Shown one piece after another: positions 10,909 through 24,100 of a stretch of 64,000 nt of DNA (position 1 is the stretch's first letter; every line of letters begins with the position of its first letter). The DNA lies in contig NC_133168.1 of NCBI RefSeq assembly GCF_040802235.1, forward strand, positions 33,189,759-33,253,758. Reading direction: 5' to 3'. Source of the DNA: Manis javanica. Taxonomy: Eukaryota > Chordata > Mammalia > Pholidota > Manidae. The notes under the pieces are model-generated. The model searched no databases and was not told the origin of the DNA. It was given only the letters and a program-made list of their open reading frames with translations. The position numbers and the translations under genes are program-made.

Positions 10909-13900
10909 CTAAAAGAAAAGAGAGACACTTTCAGAAGTTTATTGCAGCTAACTTTTCATTTTTCTGGTTCCCCTCTCAGACTGACACTAAATGCTTAAAT
11001 AAAACTACTGGTCCTAGCCCACTGCAAACCATAATGAGCACATGTTCGGGAAATTTTATTTTCAGCAACCCTGTCTAAAATGGAGCACACATAATTGATA
11101 GGATTTTTTTATTAGTGCTTCTTAAAATTTTATTCACCAAAAACTTAATTGACTATGGCATGTACTTATTATGTTCACAGTACAGGACAGACAAGTGACA
11201 CCAGCCATATTAATATCCTTTTAATGGCTCACCAGTTAACGTGAGCCATAACGGCTCATTTAGAAAACGTGAAAGGTGGATTATAATCTTAGCCAGGAGG
11301 CTGAAGGGCAGCTGGGAAGCTATGTCTTTTGGGTTTCGTGTAGTATATTTTCTTGCAGCTCAGCAGCACTCATAGAACTCTTAAAAATCTTTGAGGTATA
11401 ATCTGGAAAGAGGTCCCAGTCTCTGCCCTTGGCTGTTTGCATCATCAACCTGCAAAATCCAATCTTGGCATTTGCTGAGCTTTTCATTCTCTGAGAATTT
11501 CTGCTGTTGGCCTTGGGGACAACTAGAAAAGTGCTATATTTCTTCTGTCTCTCTTTCTCTTTCTATCTAAAGAGGTCAGGATTATGTTTTTACTTTGCAG
11601 GATGCAGAAACAAACCCACTGCTATCAGCAAGTGCTGTGTATCACCTACCACACCTGGGACCAGAAATCAACAAGATCTTGGCAGGGCTAGAAACTTCAG
11701 GTCCTCATTGCCAAGCCCATTTAAGTCAGGAACTTAGGCTCATGAAAGAAGAAATGCCAGGGATGGAGTCACTTCAATACTGCCCTAGATAGTAAACTAC
11801 CACCACTGCTTTTTTCAGAGAGAAAGGTGTGGGTGTGGTAACAATCCTGATGATATTAGATTGAAGTGACTATTCAATTTGGCATAGCCAATATATATGG
11901 TTAGTAAATTGCATTTACTTTTGGGTATACTCTGGAACTGAACTGAAATTCATTTTAATTTCCCTAAGTTTATCTAAGAGGGCATTTTAGCCCTCTTGTT
12001 AAAGGGTGTAATAATAGTTAAAATAGCTGTTAAATCAGTTCCTCCAACTGAAGCTTCTGGTTATCCTAAATAAATTAGAGTCTATGCCTTCTCTTTGGCA
12101 ATAAGGCCATATCTTGCTATTCTCAAGAGGTACTATTATACCTTTCCTATCTTCTGTAATGTTTATAATCAGAGGGAGAGGAGAGAATCCTCAAGGCCAG
12201 TCCAAGGCACTCTGCAGAGCAGAGGACAAAGGGGGTTGGCCTGTGCTCTGCTTAAACAGTAGCTATCATAATGCTTAATGGAAAATGTAAACATATTTTA
12301 TTTTTTGCAATATTTGTTTTTTGTGATTTAAAAAACTATTTATACTCATTGTAGATATGACAATATAGAATAGTATAAAAAGTAGTTCATCACAGTTAAT
12401 ATTTTAGAGAAACGTGAATTTTGTTTTTGTAAGTTTTGTTAACAGGATTAATATGCTAGAGCTCTAAACAGAAGTTATCAAAGTAGCAACACATACATAT
12501 TTTAACTGTGACATTGATAGGGATATCAGAAATTCATCTTTTAGCTCTTGGGTTCTGGTTGAGAGCAAGTGCTAATTTCCTAAGGAATCCCTTCAATGTA
12601 ATGGATACTACTTTTTCCCTATCCATTTAGAATGATCTAGAGACATCTTTGGGAGAATTGAGGAAATAGTCAATCAACTCCTTTTCCATAGGATTTAATT
12701 CTCTCACAGAACCCAGCGGGGAGTGGCAGAAGCAGTCTTGGCCCCATTAGAGCTGGAAAGGAATTCCCCACCTCTAGAAAGGGCCATTTTCCTTCTTTCC
12801 TTTCTTCCTCTTTCTACCTTCAGCTTTGGGAACTCACACCCTGCAGAACAACTGGGTTTTGGACTCCCTAACTCAAGATAGGAGAAAATATCACATTATT
12901 TCTACTTCCTGAAGAGTAGATTCTGAACATGGTTCACAGACTAAAAAATATGGACTCTTAAGATTGGAAGTGATACTAGAAGTAACTGAGCTCAGCCCCC
13001 CACTGAGAAGCAGCATCTTCAGTTATTGAAGGACAGGCCTAAGGAAGCATTTGTCAACTTGAGACAATTTTCTCAAATTCTCATGTGAGAGTTTTGAGAA
13101 AGTCCACTAAGCAATCTGATTCTTTATAAAAGCTATCCATTTAGAAACTAGGGACTGGATTAAAAATGAAAAGAATCATCAACTGAATAACTAATGTGCT
13201 AATGATTATAAAAATACTCAATAAAAAACAAATGATTGAAAGTTGATGAAAGCTATTGGGAATGAGTTGATATAAAAGTTCCATTTATGGACATAAGGAC
13301 AGTCGTACTGTCTCAAGGCTTTTCCCTGATAGCTAAGCACTGCTTTGGGGAATTACCTGAAGTCAGGGATAAACTGGATTATACATTTCCCATAGGTAGC
13401 AACTAGTAAGTGGGAAGTTTACTCAGGAATTTTGAATGGAAAAACATCAAAGGGATTCACTTTAGCCATAAAAACTGACACTCGCTGAAGGAAAATGAAG
13501 AACACTGCTATATTATTCATTAAATATCCAAGTGATGTGATTTTTAGATTATAAAAGAAAAACTGTAAGGACAATAATTTTATTTTAAAGTGTGGCTGCA
13601 TTTTCATAGAAAACAAGAATTTAATTCATGGAGAACATATTTCAGTCTTTCCAGCACAAGAATTAATTTTAAAGGACAAAGAAGGAAGCTTCTCAATTCA
13701 GAAATTCTCTAATCGCTCCAATCATACTGAGTATGGGACGGTGCAGAGGTGTTCAATGTAAAACTGGCTGCTATTGCTGGGACTTCTACAGGCCTAGAAT
13801 CTTTCAGCTGTTTGCTTATTTAAAGTCAAACTCTAGCTCTGTAAATTTCCTCTCCATGAATTTCCATTGCTTTCTGGGCAATTACTCTGAGTGACAGGCT

Positions 13901-14442
13901 CCTTGTCTGGTACGTTCAGGTCCTGGAAACCAGAGCTAATTAACATAGTTAAAACTCCCCAAGCTTGCATCCATCTTTCCAGGGCAATGGATTCCAACCT
14001 TGATGAGCTCCTTTACAGGTTCATACATAATTTTAACTCTCCTGGTAGCACATTAATTGCTCACTCATAAATTTCAAAATGAAGATACATAAATACATCA
14101 TCACTATTTTGCTATGGCTAGAGGTCAATAAACAGATGCACACCAACCACACTGAGCTCAAATAAATGTTACTCTACTATACACAGCTTTATCCCTTCTC
14201 TGAAAACAAATGTCAACACACACAGAATACGAATGGATGTTGACAAGCACCTTGTTTTGAGCAACTTGGATCTCTTTCTTTCAAAGGCTCCATAAATCAG
14301 AATCAGTACTGCAGAAAAGCATGTTTCTGGGGAATTTTGAGGGAGGAAAACAAATGGATAAATTTAAAATTATGTCCTAAGGAAGTTTAAGTCAAGAGAC
14401 ACTTGAAGTTTCATGGGCATAAGTATATGTTTAATCACCTAC
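10909..14442 (-). other. HS3ST5: HS3ST5 intron between the two coding exons
   Basis: A 3534-bp intron. The donor GTAGGTG starts at 14442 (minus) and the acceptor TTTTCTTTTAG ends at 10909. It interrupts codon Arg36 after its second base. The content is AT-rich single-copy sequence without recognisable young repeats or conserved open frames. Confidence 0.9.
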
Positions 14443-14581
14443 CTATCCAAGCTCCCAACTCTGGCGACTAGATACAGGAGGCTCCCAATAGCAAGGCTTC
14501 CCAGCACCAGGAGCTTCTGTCTCAGCCATGCCTGCTGTTTGAATAGCATGGCCCTCCATCAACCTTCAGGACTTCTGCAGA
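14443..14581 (-). CDS. HS3ST5: HS3ST5 first coding exon (coding part 14549-14443)
   Basis: Too short for ORF calling. From ATG at 14549-14547 it encodes 35 residues plus two bases of Arg36: a short basic cytoplasmic tail (Lys-Gln-Gln, Arg-Gln-Lys) and a hydrophobic signal-anchor at about residues 13-30. This is the type II Golgi topology of heparan sulfate sulfotransferases. The Met has G at -3. The phase joins exactly to the exon at 10908. The exon's 5' edge at 14581 is inferred from a pyrimidine-rich tract ending CTCAG on the minus strand (an alternative AG lies 6 bases inside), leaving about 32 bases of 5' UTR. An out-of-frame ATG at 14559 overlaps the start. Further noncoding exons presumably lie to the right but were not recognised. 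Confidence 0.93.
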
Positions 14582-16599
14582 CTGAGAGATGAGGACAGAA
14601 GGGATTCATCAGTAGTTGCCCTTATAGGCTCTGTTGATTGTCATGCAGCCAAGCAAGGATGGGAATCTAGTGATTAAGTGATGTCACATGAGCAATAGAT
14701 ACCATACCATATACCTTGATGGTGTTCTTGGTGTAACAAGTATTTAGCAAAACTTACCTTCCTTTCCCTGGCCAAGTAGTATAATAAACTAAGGGAAAAG
14801 ATACTAACTAGACAGAACCTGAGAACCTGCTCGGCAATTGTCAAAGTAAATTAAAATGTATATATTATAACATATATGTTATATACATAATATATAATAA
14901 TACACACACATATATATATAACATGGGAATTCTGAGTAAGGAAAAATATGCATGTATATTTGTTGTTATTGTTGCTATTCATCCAAAGAATTCTGATAAA
15001 ATGAGCAACCTGAGGCTTATCAGCAGAGCAACCAGCAAACTGAAGATTCTGCTGCAGAATAACAGGACAAATGTAGAAATTGAAATCCTAGTTCAGTAAG
15101 TTATCATTTGGGGCATAGCAATGACCCCTCTAAGTTTCATGTCTTTTGGTTTGTCCTAGTTATGAATGGAGGAAGGGGGCAAGATCAAAAGCTATTTCTT
15201 TACTTACCAAGGTATCAATGGTAGCTATCAGGATCTCAAATGTTTGAGGACAATGGCTCCAAGTGACCTCTTTTCTTTCATCTACTCTGCCTGGTACTGG
15301 ATTCAACTAACTCTGAGAACATGCTCAGAGTAGATGTTCCTGCCAGAGGAGCCCTCCTGGCTGTCAGCGAGTCAGACTGTTTCGGTGATGTGGGTCACAC
15401 TCTCACATCGTGGCAGAAGCTTACCTGAAAGCTTTGTACTTCTACACTTGAAATAAGGTGAGCTGAAGAGTAGAAGGCTTTACTAGTGCTGTTATTAAAT
15501 TTTGGGGGAAATGCAAGCTTCCAATTCAGTCTTTCTTATTAAAAACAAATCCAATCCCCCTTTCAAGATAAGACTATTTGCTTATTATTGAAACTCAAAA
15601 GAGTAACCCAAGAAGAGAGACTACAGCAATGGGTTTGGTTAGAAATTGTTTTCCTGCAAAGGTATCTCCATATTTACTATGTGAAAAGATGATCTCTGTA
15701 CAAAAGGGATATACTTGGATAGGTTGATTGTTCTATTTGTTTACTTATTAAGAAATTACTGAGTACTGATAGCGTTTCCAGCTATTTAACTCAGTTTATG
15801 AGGGGAGGGTTCCAAAAAATGATCTTGAAGGATCTAATAATGAAAAACTAATCCTGAAAAACTAATAATGCAATTAGACAATCATGAAACAACCAGAAAA
15901 CACAACCTAATTCACGTAGTGCATGAATAAATGTTGGGGTCACAAAATGAAGGAAATGGGAATGGGAGTGGGCTCCACGGGCATGCTTTCTTTATGGAAC
16001 GTAGTGCATGATCTGGTGAGGAGGCTATAGGAGGGTATCCTAAAAGGGAGAGACAAGAGCGGCATCCATTCAACACACACATCAACAGATATTCGTGGAA
16101 CATGACTTACGTGCTAGATTCTGTGCTGTGTGCTACGAAGAGGTTGGCCAATATGGGCATCTGTAGTCTAGTGGAGAAGATATAGTTACAAATTGCAGTA
16201 ACAAAGAAAAATCGCAGTGAGAAAAATAGCAAGAGGAACCTGCTTCAATTCTTCCTGAAAAAGTGACCCTGGTCTGACATCTGGAGAATGAGGAGCAGGA
16301 AGGGCATGAGTAGAACAAAGTGGATTTCAGGCAGAGGAGCCAGCAGGCACAATCGCACCAAGGAGGGACAATGCTTGGCTGGTTGAGCTGCTAAAAATGG
16401 CTGCTGTGGCCCAACACAAGGACTCAGTGACAGACAGGAAGGGCTAAAAGCCAAAGCAAAGAGGACACAATAAAAAGGGGTTTGCATGGATGGTATGAGG
16501 ATGTGGTTCTGATTTAGCATTGTTTGCTGTGTGAGTCGGTAAAACAGGAACGGGAAGGGGGAGAGAAAGTGAGGTTTACAGTGGCCTGCTATGCTACAG
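14582..16599. other. Single-copy DNA upstream of HS3ST5 coding exons
   Basis: Apart from the short AT-rich microsatellite I recognise no exon, RNA gene or young repeat here. It is probably HS3ST5 5' intron sequence. Confidence 0.4.
14858..14925. repeat. AT/ACATAT-rich microsatellite
   Basis: Low-complexity TATA/ACAC alternation about 300 bp upstream of the HS3ST5 first coding exon. Confidence 0.7.
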
Positions 16600-17110
16600 G
16601 TGGCATTTCAGGAAATTCTCAGAAAAATTTTAGGAAGCAGATAGTTATTTCCATTTTATGAACAGGTAAAGTCATACTAGGATAATTTTCTCTGACTTGC
16701 CTGTGATCATATCACACAACTGGCCAGTTACGCTGAGGCACAGGCAATAACTTCACAGTGTGATTCAGGGCTTCACTGAGAGAATCAATTTCATGTCTCC
16801 AGGTTGATAACCTAAGTCCTTCCTTCCAGCCACATGCCTTTAACACAGGGCTCTGATACCTACTGAAATGCAAATGGAGCAGCAAGATGCAGAACAGCAT
16901 GGCAGAAAGAAAACTGTGCTCAAGTGCTCCAGTCACATTCTCCACTTAGCTCTGGATCTTAAGGTGGCCACTTAGATTCTTGAGCCTTTCTTTCCCTATC
17001 TGTAAGATGGAGACAACCTCTGACTTCCCCTCTCCATTGGACTGTAGCGAGAATGAAATAGGGCTTCTACAGGTAACATCACTATGCAAAGATTTATTAA
17101 TATGCCAGAC
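16600..17110 (+). repeat. MIR relics
   Basis: Two MIR-like stretches are seen. The first is about 16620-16760, with 'ttatttccattttatgaacaggtaaa...' followed by the 'cacacaactggccag' type segment. The second is about 16900-17060, with 'ttcttgagcctttctttccctatctgtaagatgga'. Both are decayed, as expected for MIRs. Confidence 0.5.
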
Positions 17111-17389
17111 TAACATTAATGATCATGTGTCATTTATCTCTTAGTGTGAGGTTAACATGTATTCACACTGAGAGAGAATAAAAACTATTATGTAGCTGCA
17201 AACGGCCCGCTACAAATGGGAGAAATGCGAAAAGGAAAGAAAGGTGCGCTTGCCCCATGGCCTTTATGAGGATCACCACAGAGAAGCAACTTAGAGAGGC
17301 TGGGGAGGCCACCTGCCTTCCCTGCTTTCTAAATGCAGCATCCACACTTCCCTGCTCAAAACTGCCACACAAAGCTTTGTCCACTTTCA

Positions 17390-18300
17390 CTGGCTCACTG
17401 GTCTGCTTGTCTGTCTTTAGTTACAGTTCACCCATTCTAAGGTCTGCATGATGTCCAGTTCCTCTAGAAAGTTCTCTCCAGTGGACACCCTGGTCCACAG
17501 TCATCTCCCTCCTCCACTGAGTTCTTGTTCTTGCAGTCAGAACCACAGTTAGGCATTCCCTTGTTCCTATACGTTGGATGTGTGTCAGCTTCTTCTTCTT
17601 CTGTGTTTATAAACCTCTCCTAGCGATGGGTTAAACCTGCCCCACTCAGAAATAGGAGAAAGCTAACTGAAAGGTAGTGAGTCCAGAATCTATTGGCTTT
17701 GCTCTATAAGCTAGTGGTTCTCTATGGCTTGCGGAGCTGCTATAAAGCACATACAGGATACCATCCTCAGAAATCCCAGTTTAATGGATCTGGATTATTC
17801 TTGCATTGGCATTTTAAAGTGGAGTGACTGATGTAGAAAACTTAAAGCCATTCTCTAATGTCTTTCTTCCTTCAGTCACCATGGTCAGTAAATGCTTTCT
17901 CCTTAATTTCTCTTGCCTTGTCCAAGCTCTTAGTGCCTCCCTTATTTCTTAACATTTGGTTGTATTTTTCCTGTTCATTTTCTTTAGGCTGGGGGTGCAG
18001 TTATATTAATCTTCCCAATACAGTTACTTTTGTCCCTGATCTGTTTTTAGCTGTTCACTGGACCAAGGCCAGTCTCTTCCTCTTGAGAGCCTGTGAGGTC
18101 CCAGCTTGCACAGCCACCTCTGCCTCTCTTGCTCACCAGCCTCTGTGCCCCGCAGGTCAGCCCCTTTACTCCTCCCCACACCCCTTCACCCTCATCTCTA
18201 TACTTTTGTCAGCTTCCTCACTGGTCTGCAATGTCTTTCAATGCCTCCTTCTTCAAGGCTTCCAGATCATGTTACTATCTTCCTGGGGAGAATGAACTCT
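17390..18300 (+). repeat. Probable L2 LINE fragments
   Basis: Pyrimidine-rich stretches around 17400-17560 and 18060-18290 resemble decayed L2 3' sequence (phrases such as 'agttctctccagtggacaccctggtc' and 'cctcactggtctgcaatgtcttt'). Recognition is by eye and the limits are approximate. Short open frames in 17858-18408 are attributed to this. Confidence 0.35.
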
Positions 18301-18936
18301 GTGGATGTGGAATTTAGGGGAGAAAAATCCCAATACAGTTCCCATTGGTGGGTAGTAGTGGGCAGGTCCATTGTGCAGGTAATTCTTGGACCAAAGGGTA
18401 AGAGCTGAGCTTAGGGATAACACCTGGGGGGCACTGGCATGTAGGTGGCTGAGTGAAGCTCTGAAGAGACCTCATGGCTGAACTGCTTAAGGTTGGCAGG
18501 CAGGAAAAAGAAGAAAAAAATGACTGAGCATGTGAAGCCTGCTGAGGAAGTAGCTTAGAGGAACATCACAACAAAGCTGTCAAAGTCTTTTACAGCAATG
18601 AACATGTCATCTGGTAAACAGTAGATTATTAAACCTGACTGAATATGAGGTCATTATTTTTCTACTGCCACTTGGGGACCTTTTATTCTCAATGCTTCAG
18701 TACTCCACCTGTACAATTTCCCTTTATGATAAGCTCAGGTATTACCATAGAGGCTTTGCTCTGTGAGATAAGGTGCTACTGAAAGTCCAACTTCTTAGTA
18801 TCTGAGATGACTTGAATATACCCACTGGGGGTTTCTCTTTTTGGGAGACCTCATTTCTTCAGCTTTTGTTTGCAGGCCTGGCTTAACTCCTTTCACTGCC
18901 TCTTTTACTGATGGCAGACCCATACATCCTCCAAAG

Positions 18937-18952
18937 TGTCCTCATGTTTTTT
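18937..18952. repeat. Target-site duplication, left copy (young L1)
   Basis: TGTCCTCATGTTTTTT, identical to 27709-27724. The terminal Ts merge with the L1 poly(T) run, so the exact right edge is uncertain by a few bases. Confidence 0.9.
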
Positions 18953-18965
18953 TTTTTTTTTTTTT

Positions 18966-20770
18966 GAGAGGGCATCTCTCATATTTATTGATCAAATGGT
19001 TGTTAACAACAATAAAATTCAGTATAGGGGGGTCAATGCCCAATGTACAATCATTAATCCATCTCAAGCCTAATTCTCGTCAGTCTCCAATCTTCTGAAG
19101 CATAACGAACAAGTTCTTACATGGTGAACGAATTCTTACAGAGTGAATAAATTCTTACATGGTGAACAGTACAAGGGCATTCATCACAGAAACTTTCGGT
19201 TTTGATCATGCAATATGACCTATAAACCATCAGGTCAAATATGAATATTCATTTGATTTTTGTACTTGATTTATATGTTGATCCCACATTTCTCCTATTA
19301 TTATTATTATTTTTATTTTTAATAAAATGCTGAAGTGGTAGGTAGATGCAAGATAAAGGTAGAAAACATAGTTTAGTGCTGTAAGAAAGCAAATGTAGAT
19401 GATCAGATGATCAGGTGTGTGCCTATGGACTAAGTATTAATCCAGGCTAGACAAGGGCAGCAAGACATCCACGGATGCAGAAGATTTCTCTCAAAGCAGG
19501 GGGGGTGAGGTTCTGAGCCTCACCTCTGTTGATCCCCAAATTCTCACCTGATGGCCCCCCTGCGACTGTGCCTGTCTTAGGTTGTTCCTCCCTTGAGGAA
19601 TCTTACCCGTCTCTGGCTAACCAGTCATCTTCCGGGGCCATACAGGGAAATGTAAAGTTGGTAAGTGAGAGAGAAGCCATATTGTTTGCAAAGGTTAGCT
19701 TTTTACTTCTTTGCAGATTTATGCCCTGTGGCTTCTATGCCCAGCACTTGTCTCTAGGTATCTTTACCACCTGGAGGAATTATGATACTCGGTAAATTCG
19801 ATATGAGGCACGAATTCTATTTAAGGTTTGTAATTAGGAAGGAAGAAGAAAAGCTATAGATGTAGCATATGAAGGAAACTTGGGAGGATTGATTATTTCT
19901 TTGACATATCTTCTTGTATAGTACCTTAAGTATGTATAGGTTTTAAACTACTAACTAATTTGCACACACATATTAACATAATAGGAATACGGTGACATAA
20001 ACAAAGCAAATCTATAATTACCAGCCATCTCCAGTGAAGCCAAGAAAACCATTTAGGCACCCTAGGCATTTGTGAAAATTTATCTATGATATGATGGATA
20101 TTTTCCAACTGTACTTGAACCATCAGTCAAATTAAAGCAGCCCATTTCTGGGATCTGTTCACATCCCATATGTTCTTTTAACCATAGATAGTCTATAGTC
20201 ATGAGATTTTGGGGTGCTACAACTTGCACCCCTCCCAACCCCTGGTTGAGTTCCAACAGTACAGATCCAGTCAAATTCGTTGTCTCACTGTATGCACATG
20301 CCAGCCTAGACATCTCCCTCCTCCTTCTTATGGCAAGTCCAGGAGACAGTGGGCTGGATGCAGCCACAACCGCAGCATCGTCCGGATCCCTGTGGAGGCT
20401 TTTTGATGATCATCCCCCGGCACGAGTCCTCCAGAGAGTGCTGATGCCGGAAGCTCCTCCTCATATCGTATCTTAGTTCATTTTCTGGGTATCCAAGCTA
20501 GGCCTTGATCTTCTGCGTAGAAACAAACAGACCCTTTGCCCACACTTTGACATGCCCTCTATACCACTGTGCAGAACTCATTGGAGGTCAGCACACAGGA
20601 ACTGCTTTTTTTTTTTTTTTTTTAATTAAGAGAAAGGAATATTATCAGAAAAGAGTACCTCCATAGCTGATCATCTGACACCCTTTAAGTGATCAACATT
20701 AAGGATATTTAAAGCATGCGTTGATCTTTGATTTACCAATAGTTTTATCCTGTTAAGGAGTAATCCCCCT
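18966..20770 (-). repeat. 3' transduced segment (second copy)
   Basis: Reverse complement of 2042-3845 with only scattered differences. It includes the same internal A-run (T-run at about 20607-20623), the env-TM-like frame (20080-20367 and 19926-20123 on minus), the purine tract/TGTGGG junction at about 19289, and the poly(A) signal at 18984-18989. Having the identical foreign segment behind two L1 copies means both came from one source lineage. Confidence 0.85.
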
Positions 20771-21143
20771 TTTCTTTCTTTCTTTCTTTTTCTATTTTTT
20801 TAAATTTTTAATCTACACTTACCTGAAGAATACTATGTTTACTATGCTCTCCCCTATATCAGGTCCCCCCTAACAACCACATTACGGTTACTGTCCATCA
20901 GCTTAGCAAAATGTGGTAGAGTCACTACTTGTCCTCTCTGTGTTGTGCAGCCCACCCTCCCCTTTCTCCCTCCCCCCCATGCATGCTAATCTTAATACCC
21001 CCCTTCTTCTTCCCCCCCCTTATCCCTCCCTGCCCACCCATCCTCCCCAGTTCCTTTCCCTTTGGTACCTGTTAGTCCATTTTTGGGTTCTGTAATTCTG
21101 CTGCTGTTTTGTTCCTTCAGTTTTTCCTTTGTTCCTATACTCC

Positions 21144-24100
21144 TCAGATGAGTGAAATCATTTGGTATTTCTCTTTCTCCGCTTGGCTTATTTCACTGAG
21201 CATAATACTCTCCAGCTCCATCCATGTTGCTGCAAATGGTTGGATTTTTCCACTTCTTATGGCTGAGTAGTATTCCATTGTGTATATGTACCACATCTTC
21301 TTTATCCATTCATCTACAGATGGACATTTAGGTTGCTTCCAATTCTTGGCTATTGTAAATAGTGCTGCGATAAACATAGGAGTGCATCTGTCTTTCTCAA
21401 ACTTGATTGCTGCGTTCTTAGGGTAAATTCCTAGGAGTGGAATTCCTGGGTCAAATGGTAGGTCTGTTTTGAGCATTTTGATGAACCTCCATACTGCTTT
21501 CCACAATGGTTGAACTAATTTACATTCTCACCAACAGTGTAGGAGGGTTCCCCTTTCTCCACAGCCTCGCCAACATTTGTTGTTGTTTGTCTTTTGGATG
21601 GCAGCTATCCTTACTGGTGTGAGGTGATACCTCATTGTAGTTTTAATTTGCATTTCTCTGATAATTAGCGATGTGGAGCATCTTTTCATGTGTCTCTTGG
21701 CCATCTGTATTTCTTTTTTGGAGAACTGTCTGTTCAGTTCCTCTGCCCATTTTTTAATTGGGTTATTTGTTTTTTGTTTGTTGAGGCGTGTGAGCTCTTT
21801 ATATATTCTGGACGTCAAGCCTTTATCAGATCTGTCATTTTCAAATATATTCTCCCATACTGTAGGGTTCCATTTTGTTCTATTGATGGTGTCTTTCGCT
21901 GTACAGAAGCTTTTCAGCTTAATGTAGTCCCACTTGCTCATTTTTGCTGTTGTTTTCCTTGCCCGGGGAGATATGTTCAAGAAGAGATCACTCATGTTTA
22001 TGTCTAAGAGGTTTTTGCCTATGTTTTTTTCCAAGAGTTTAATGGTTTCGTGACTTACATTCAGGTCTTTGATCCATTTTGAGTTTACCTTTGTATATGG
22101 GGTTAGACAATGGTCCAGTTTCATTCTCCTACATGTAGCTGTCCAGTTTTGCCAGCACCATCTGTTGAAGAGACTGTCATTTTGCCATTGTATGTCCATG
22201 GCTCCTTTATCAAATATTAATTGACCATATATGTTTGGGTTAATTTCTGGGGTCTCTAATCTGTTCCACTGGTCTGTGGCTCTGTTCTTGTGCCAGTACC
22301 AAATTGTCTTGATTACTATGGCTTTGTAGTAGAGCTTGAAGTTGGGGAGTGAGATCCCCCCTACTTTATTCTTCTTTTTTAGGATTGCTTTGGCTATTCG
22401 GGGTCTTTGGTGTTTCCATATGAATTTTTGAATTATTTGTTCCAATTCATTGAAGAATGTTGCTGGTAATTTGAGAGGGATTGCATCAAATTTGTATATT
22501 GCTTTCGGCAGGATGGCCATTTTGACGATATTAATTCTTCCTAGCCATGAGCATGGGATGAGTTTCCATTTATTAGTGTCCCCTTTAATTTCTCTTAAGA
22601 GTGACTTGTAGTTTTCAGAGTATAAGTCTTTCACTTCCTTGGTTAGGTTTATTCCTAGGTATTTTATTCTTTTTGATGCAATGGTGAATGGAATTGTTTT
22701 CCTGATTTCTCTTTCTATTGATTCGTTGTTAGTGTATAGGAAAGCTACAGATTTCTGTGTGTTGATTTTGTATCCTGCAACTTTGCTGTATTCCGATATC
22801 AGTTCTAGTAGTTTTGGAGTGGAGTCTTTAGGGTTTTTTATGTACAGTATCATATCATCTGCAAATAGTGACAGTTTAACTTCTTCTTTACCAATCTGGA
22901 TTCCTTGTATTTCTTTGTTTTGTCTGATTGCCGTGGCTAGGACCTCCAGTACTATGTTAAATAACAGTGGGGAGAGTGGGCATCCCTGTCTGGTTCCCGA
23001 TCTCAGTGGAAATGCTTTCAGCTTCTCGCTGTTCAGTATAATGCTGGCTGTGGGTTTATCATATATGGCCTTTATTATGTTGAGGTACTTGCCCTCTATT
23101 CCCATTTTGCTGAGAGTTTTTATCATGAATGGATGTTGAATTTTGTCAAATGCTTTTTCAGCATCTATGGAGATGATCATGTGGTTTTTGTCTTTCTTTT
23201 TGTTGATGTGGTGGATGATGTTGATGGATTTTCGAATGTTGTACCATCCTTGCATCCCTGGGATGAACCCCACTTGGTCATGGTGTATGATCCTTTTGAT
23301 ATACTGTTGAATTCTGTTTGCTAGTATTTTATTGAGTATTTTTGCATCTACATTCATCAGGGATATTGGTCTGTAATTTTCTTTTTTGGTGGGGTCTTTT
23401 CCTGGTTTTGGTATTAGGGTGATGTTGGCTTCATAGAATGAGTTTGGGAGTATTCCCTCTTCTTCTATTTTGTGGAACACTTTAAGGAGAATGGGTATTA
23501 TGTCTTCTCTGTGTGTCTGATAAAATTCCGAGGTAAATCCGTCCGGCCCCGGGGTTTTGTTCTTGGGTAGTTTTTTGATTACTGTTTCAATTTCTTTGCT
23601 TGTAATTGGTTTGTTTAACTTTTGTGTTTCTTCCTTGGTCAGTCTTGGGAGGTTGTATTTTTCTAGGAAGTTGTCCATTTCTTCTAGGTTTTCCAGCTTG
23701 TTGGCATATAGGTTTTCATAGTAGTCTTTAATAATTCTTTGTATTTCTGTGGAGTCTGTCGTGATTTTTCCATTCTCATTTCTGATTATGTTGATTTGTG
23801 TTGACTCTCTTTTTCTCTTAATAAGTTGGGCTAGAGGCTTATCTATTTTGTTTATTTTCTCAAAGAGCCAGCTCTTGGTTTCGTTGATTTTTGCTATTGT
23901 TTTATTCTTCTCAATTTTGTTTATTTCTTCTCTGATCTTTATTATGTCCCTCCTTCTGCTGACTTTAGGCCTCATTTGTTCTTCTTTTTCCAGTTTTAAT
24001 AATTGTGATGTTAGACTATTCATTTGGGATTGTTCTTCCTTCTTCAAGTGTGCCTGGATTGCTATATACTTTCCTCTTAAGACTGTTTTCGCTGCATCTC

